From assembly GCA_012729635.1 (NCBI GenBank), contig JAAYCT010000024.1, positions 147,040 to 211,039 on the forward strand: DNA of 64,000 nucleotides, in the 5' to 3' direction. The notes under the pieces are model-generated. The model had not been told where the DNA came from. It made no database searches and was given only the letters and a program-made list of their open reading frames with translations. A program made the position numbers and the translations under genes. The DNA is from Clostridiaceae bacterium (GTDB lineage Bacteria; Bacillota; Clostridia; Saccharofermentanales; Saccharofermentanaceae). Shown piece after piece: positions 62,023 through 64,000 of this stretch (the stretch's first letter is position 1; each line of letters opens with the position of its first letter).

Positions 62023-62871
62023 GTGTATAAAAAGCTCTTTGGTTGCGGGTTATTGATTTTCGGAAGCATCGCTTGGATTTTTCGCGGCTTCTTGGACCCG
62101 TCGGTACAGTCGGTATTCGAGTTATTGGGAATCATGTCCATTCCGATTTTCGCGCACGCCTTGGTCGTAGGCCTTCAGAAGAGTCGAAATTCGGGGCATT
62201 ATTTTCTCCGCCTGGCCGCGACCGTTTTTCTCGCTCAACTGATTATCTACCTTTGGGCGTCCGGCTCCGGTATTGTCGGAAACGGCTCCTTCCTGGATCC
62301 CATGTACGCACTTCTGATCGGCTTCGGCGCAATGTACGGCCTGGAAGTCCTTGTTCCCTGCGGACCCGCAAAAATCGCATCCATGAGGCTTTTGGAAGCA
62401 AACGCACAAACCAAATCCGATCGATTTGATATTCGCGTAAGCCCTCAGGATTTATCGGTGTATCCGCCCGGCCTGAAGGTTCCGAGTTGGTCGGTCGCGA
62501 TGCTTCAGCTTTTCGGCATCTCCCTGGTTGTTTTCTGCCTCGCGCTTCCTTTTTTTCTTCCGGTTCATCTGGGCGTATTCATCGTTTTATTGATTCTTGT
62601 ATTCTATGCGGTCGAAAAGGTCGTTTCGGGCCCCAAAGCAGTCGCCGCTTTTTTGTGTATGGCAATGCTTCTGGCAACGTATATGTTCATTCAATTCCGT
62701 ATATCGGGGAAACCCGATCCCGTCGGGGTCGCGATTGCGACGGTTTTCATATGTTATCTTCCCGAAAAAAGCCACCGTCCGAATCGATGGATCCGGTATG
62801 CGTTCTATGCGTTCTACCCGATCCACATCCTTGCGCTGTTTCTGATACGACAGATATTCTTCGTCGGGTAA
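62023..62871 (+). CDS. TraX-like polytopic membrane protein
   Basis: About 282 residues with eight or so helices. The C-terminus WIRYAFYAFYPIHILALFLIR is the typical TraX-family end, and FGSIAWIFRGF at the start fits too. TraX of the F plasmid acetylates pilin; chromosomal homologues in Firmicutes are presumed membrane acyltransferases of unknown substrate. I chose GTG at 62023 behind AGGTGA. Longer in-frame starts at 61900 and 61954 lie within or before the divergent mreB promoter and lack ribosome sites. Confidence 0.75.
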   Translation: MYKKLFGCGLLIFGSIAWIFRGFLDPSVQSVFELLGIMSIPIFAHALVVGLQKSRNSGHYFLRLAATVFLAQLIIYLWASGSGIVGNGSFLDPMYALLIGFGAMYGLEVLVPCGPAKIASMRLLEANAQTKSDRFDIRVSPQDLSVYPPGLKVPSWSVAMLQLFGISLVVFCLALPFFLPVHLGVFIVLLILVFYAVEKVVSGPKAVAAFLCMAMLLATYMFIQFRISGKPDPVGVAIATVFICYLPEKSHRPNRWIRYAFYAFYPIHILALFLIRQIFFVG

Positions 62872-62886
62872 GAGGATAAGAAAAAG

Positions 62887-63795
62887 TTAGCAGACCGTCG
62901 TTATTCGATTTTCACCAAGACGGGACGGTGACTTCTTCGGATCCGGGTCTTTCAAAAATTTCACTTCATGCCTGATTTCGCTGTTTCCAAACATATCGGG
63001 AGCTTGAAGAAGTTTTCGAATCATGAGGACAACACCGTTCTCGTTGTTGGAAGGAGCGCGGAACGCGGCATTTTTAAGAAGCTCCGGATGTGCGTTTTCC
63101 ACCGCAAACCCGTATTTCGCTTCCGCGAGAAGTTCCGTATCGTTCAGGTAATCGCCGAATGCGGCAATCTCCTCCCGGTTGACATTCAGATGCTTCGCGA
63201 TTGCCCTTAATCCGCTTCCCTTATTGACATCGGGGAGCGACACATCGAGCCATATTTCCCCGGAAATCGTAACGCGAAGTTCCGGTCTCAACGGAGCAAA
63301 GATCGGCAATAAATACTTCTCGCTTCCCCGAAAATCGCAAATTGAATAATTGAGGACCGGCTCATGGATCTCATCCGGCGAGCGGACCGTCTCCAATCTT
63401 TTGAAAAACGGCACCATTTCGGGAAGATGATGCGTTACCGAGCGATCGGCCGGAAGAATCACATACGCACAATTCGGGCAAGAGGCAATAAAAAGCCCAT
63501 CGGTCATTCGTGCTCCGGCCTGCTCGGCATGTACTCGTTGTTCTCCGGTCATGGCACGACACAAAATAGTCGTCCCTCGGTCCCGAATGTACGCGCCGTT
63601 ATTGGACATCAGGATTACCGATTCCGGAAAGGTGCCGAAAATTTCCTGAAGGCTGGCATTCTGTCGGCCGCTTGCCGCGACAAAACGAATCCCTCTTTGA
63701 TCCAGCTCCCGAAGAAGCAACGGAAAATCCGACGGAATCCGTCCGGATTCATCCAGAAGCGTACCGTCCATATCCGAAGCGATCAGCTTGATCAT
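62887..63795 (-). CDS. HAD-superfamily Cof-type phosphatase
   Basis: A 302-residue phosphatase. Motif I is DMDGTLLDESG near residue 8 (nucleophile Asp), motif II AASGRQNASL, motif III lysine in DVNKGSGLRAIAKHL, motif IV AFGDYLNDTELL; the C2B cap lies between. Cof-type enzymes dephosphorylate sugar phosphates or related metabolites. The ATG at 63793-63795 has GGAGAA upstream; a longer frame to 63942 was rejected. Confidence 0.92.
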   Translation of the reverse strand: MIKLIASDMDGTLLDESGRIPSDFPLLLRELDQRGIRFVAASGRQNASLQEIFGTFPESVILMSNNGAYIRDRGTTILCRAMTGEQRVHAEQAGARMTDGLFIASCPNCAYVILPADRSVTHHLPEMVPFFKRLETVRSPDEIHEPVLNYSICDFRGSEKYLLPIFAPLRPELRVTISGEIWLDVSLPDVNKGSGLRAIAKHLNVNREEIAAFGDYLNDTELLAEAKYGFAVENAHPELLKNAAFRAPSNNENGVVLMIRKLLQAPDMFGNSEIRHEVKFLKDPDPKKSPSRLGENRITTVC

Positions 63796-63879
63796 TTCAT
63801 TCTCCGCCTTACCCAATGTATTCTTCGAGACCGATAACGCTTTCCAACCGATTGGTTTTGGGTTGATTTCCCTACGGTG

Positions 63880-64000
63880 AATTGTAAAATGAAGTGACGC
63901 AAAAGAAATAAAGATGTCCCACGAGGACGATCTCACATACAATGTTAAGTGACCAAACCAAACACGCAGGAGGCATCCCGTGGGACACGAACATTGTAAC
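63880..64000 (+). mobile_element. Probable left end of an insertion sequence, truncated by the window
   Basis: The last ~120 bases hold no conserved backbone gene. AGGAGG at 63969-63974 precedes a GTG at 63980-63982 that opens a frame (MGHEHCN...) running off the edge. Two similar AATG-AAGTGAC blocks (near 63888 and 63941) and two interleaved inverted repeats precede it. This looks like an insertion-sequence end plus transposase start, perhaps of IS30 type, but the terminal repeat cannot be proven from one side. Confidence 0.4.
63915..63997 (+). repeat. Interleaved inverted repeats over a ribosome site and start codon
   Basis: TGTCCCACG (63915-63923) is complementary to CGTGGGACA (63979-63987), and ACAATGTT (63939-63946) to AACATTGT (63990-63997). 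The order A-B-A'-B' is that of a pseudoknot. A' covers the GTG start; B' lies in the first codons. Confidence 0.6.

Overview
The window reads as chromosomal backbone of an anaerobic, Gram-positive-type member of the Clostridia in the broad sense, at roughly 50% G+C by eye. The evidence is the gene set and gene order: AddAB instead of RecBCD; SpoVG; ribosomal protein L27 with the N-terminal leader that the protease Prp removes, and prp beside it; the rpsF-ssb-rpsR-rplI-dnaB block; the rpmE-DUF1385-prmC-prfA-sua5 block; DUF951, DUF1836 and DUF4364 proteins; a FabT-type MarR regulator. Rubredoxin, an FprA-type flavodiiron protein, an Rnf-like operon and radical-SAM proteins point to anaerobic life. 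I do not name a species. There is no rRNA, no CRISPR array and one tRNA (Arg, CCT). Most genes are on the minus strand.

Layout. 1-4.4 kb: end of a THUMP-type RNA methyltransferase, an HSL-type esterase, NagB, a CofE-like ligase, a CmpB-family membrane protein, tRNA-Arg. 4.5-9.2 kb: a compact, divergent Rnf-like operon with genes in the order C, D, G and a single membrane protein that looks like fused E and A, with no B. 9.3-11.8 kb: principal sigma factor, a zinc-ribbon membrane protein, tadA. 11.8-19.2 kb: addA and addB. 19.2-23.8 kb: a lipid island (acyl-CoA/ACP synthetase, PlsC, diacylglycerol-type lipid kinase, ACP, FabT-like regulator) with a FabT-box-like palindrome between the divergent fadD and plsC genes. 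23.9-29.8 kb: aldo/keto reductase-ferredoxin, the paired TIGR03936/TIGR03960 radical-SAM proteins, an orphan trpF, pgi. 30-32.1 kb: DUF4364, FprA and rubredoxin. 32.2-34.7 kb: rplU-prp-rpmA and obgE. 34.8-38 kb: a LacI regulator, an unknown membrane protein and spoVG. 38.3-47.4 kb: murC, then (minus strand) rpsF-ssb-rpsR-rplI-dnaB-tilS-hpt-ftsH. 47.6-54.2 kb: a Sua5-YwlE fusion, prfA, a GNAT, DUF1836, DUF951, prmC, DUF1385, rpmE. 54.4-57.3 kb: a PAS-GGDEF diguanylate cyclase and rho. 57.6-63.8 kb: an FtsX-type ABC exporter, an MreB homologue, a TraX-like membrane protein and a HAD phosphatase. The last ~120 bases look like the left end of a mobile element that runs out of the window.

The strongest candidate for something new is the Rnf-like operon (4499-9245). 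Overall fold signatures and the two ferredoxin-type clusters of subunit C are kept. The flavin-attachment motifs of D and G, the flavin/NADH loops of C and most of the [2Fe-2S] cysteines of A/E appear lost, E and A are fused and B is missing. A second point is a shared TTTGA-N3-TCAAA palindrome, close to the known FabT box, in the fadD/plsC intergenic region and exactly in the -35/-10 spacer of the fprA promoter, in a window that also encodes a FabT-like protein. All family assignments come from reading the translations against remembered family signatures; no search was run.
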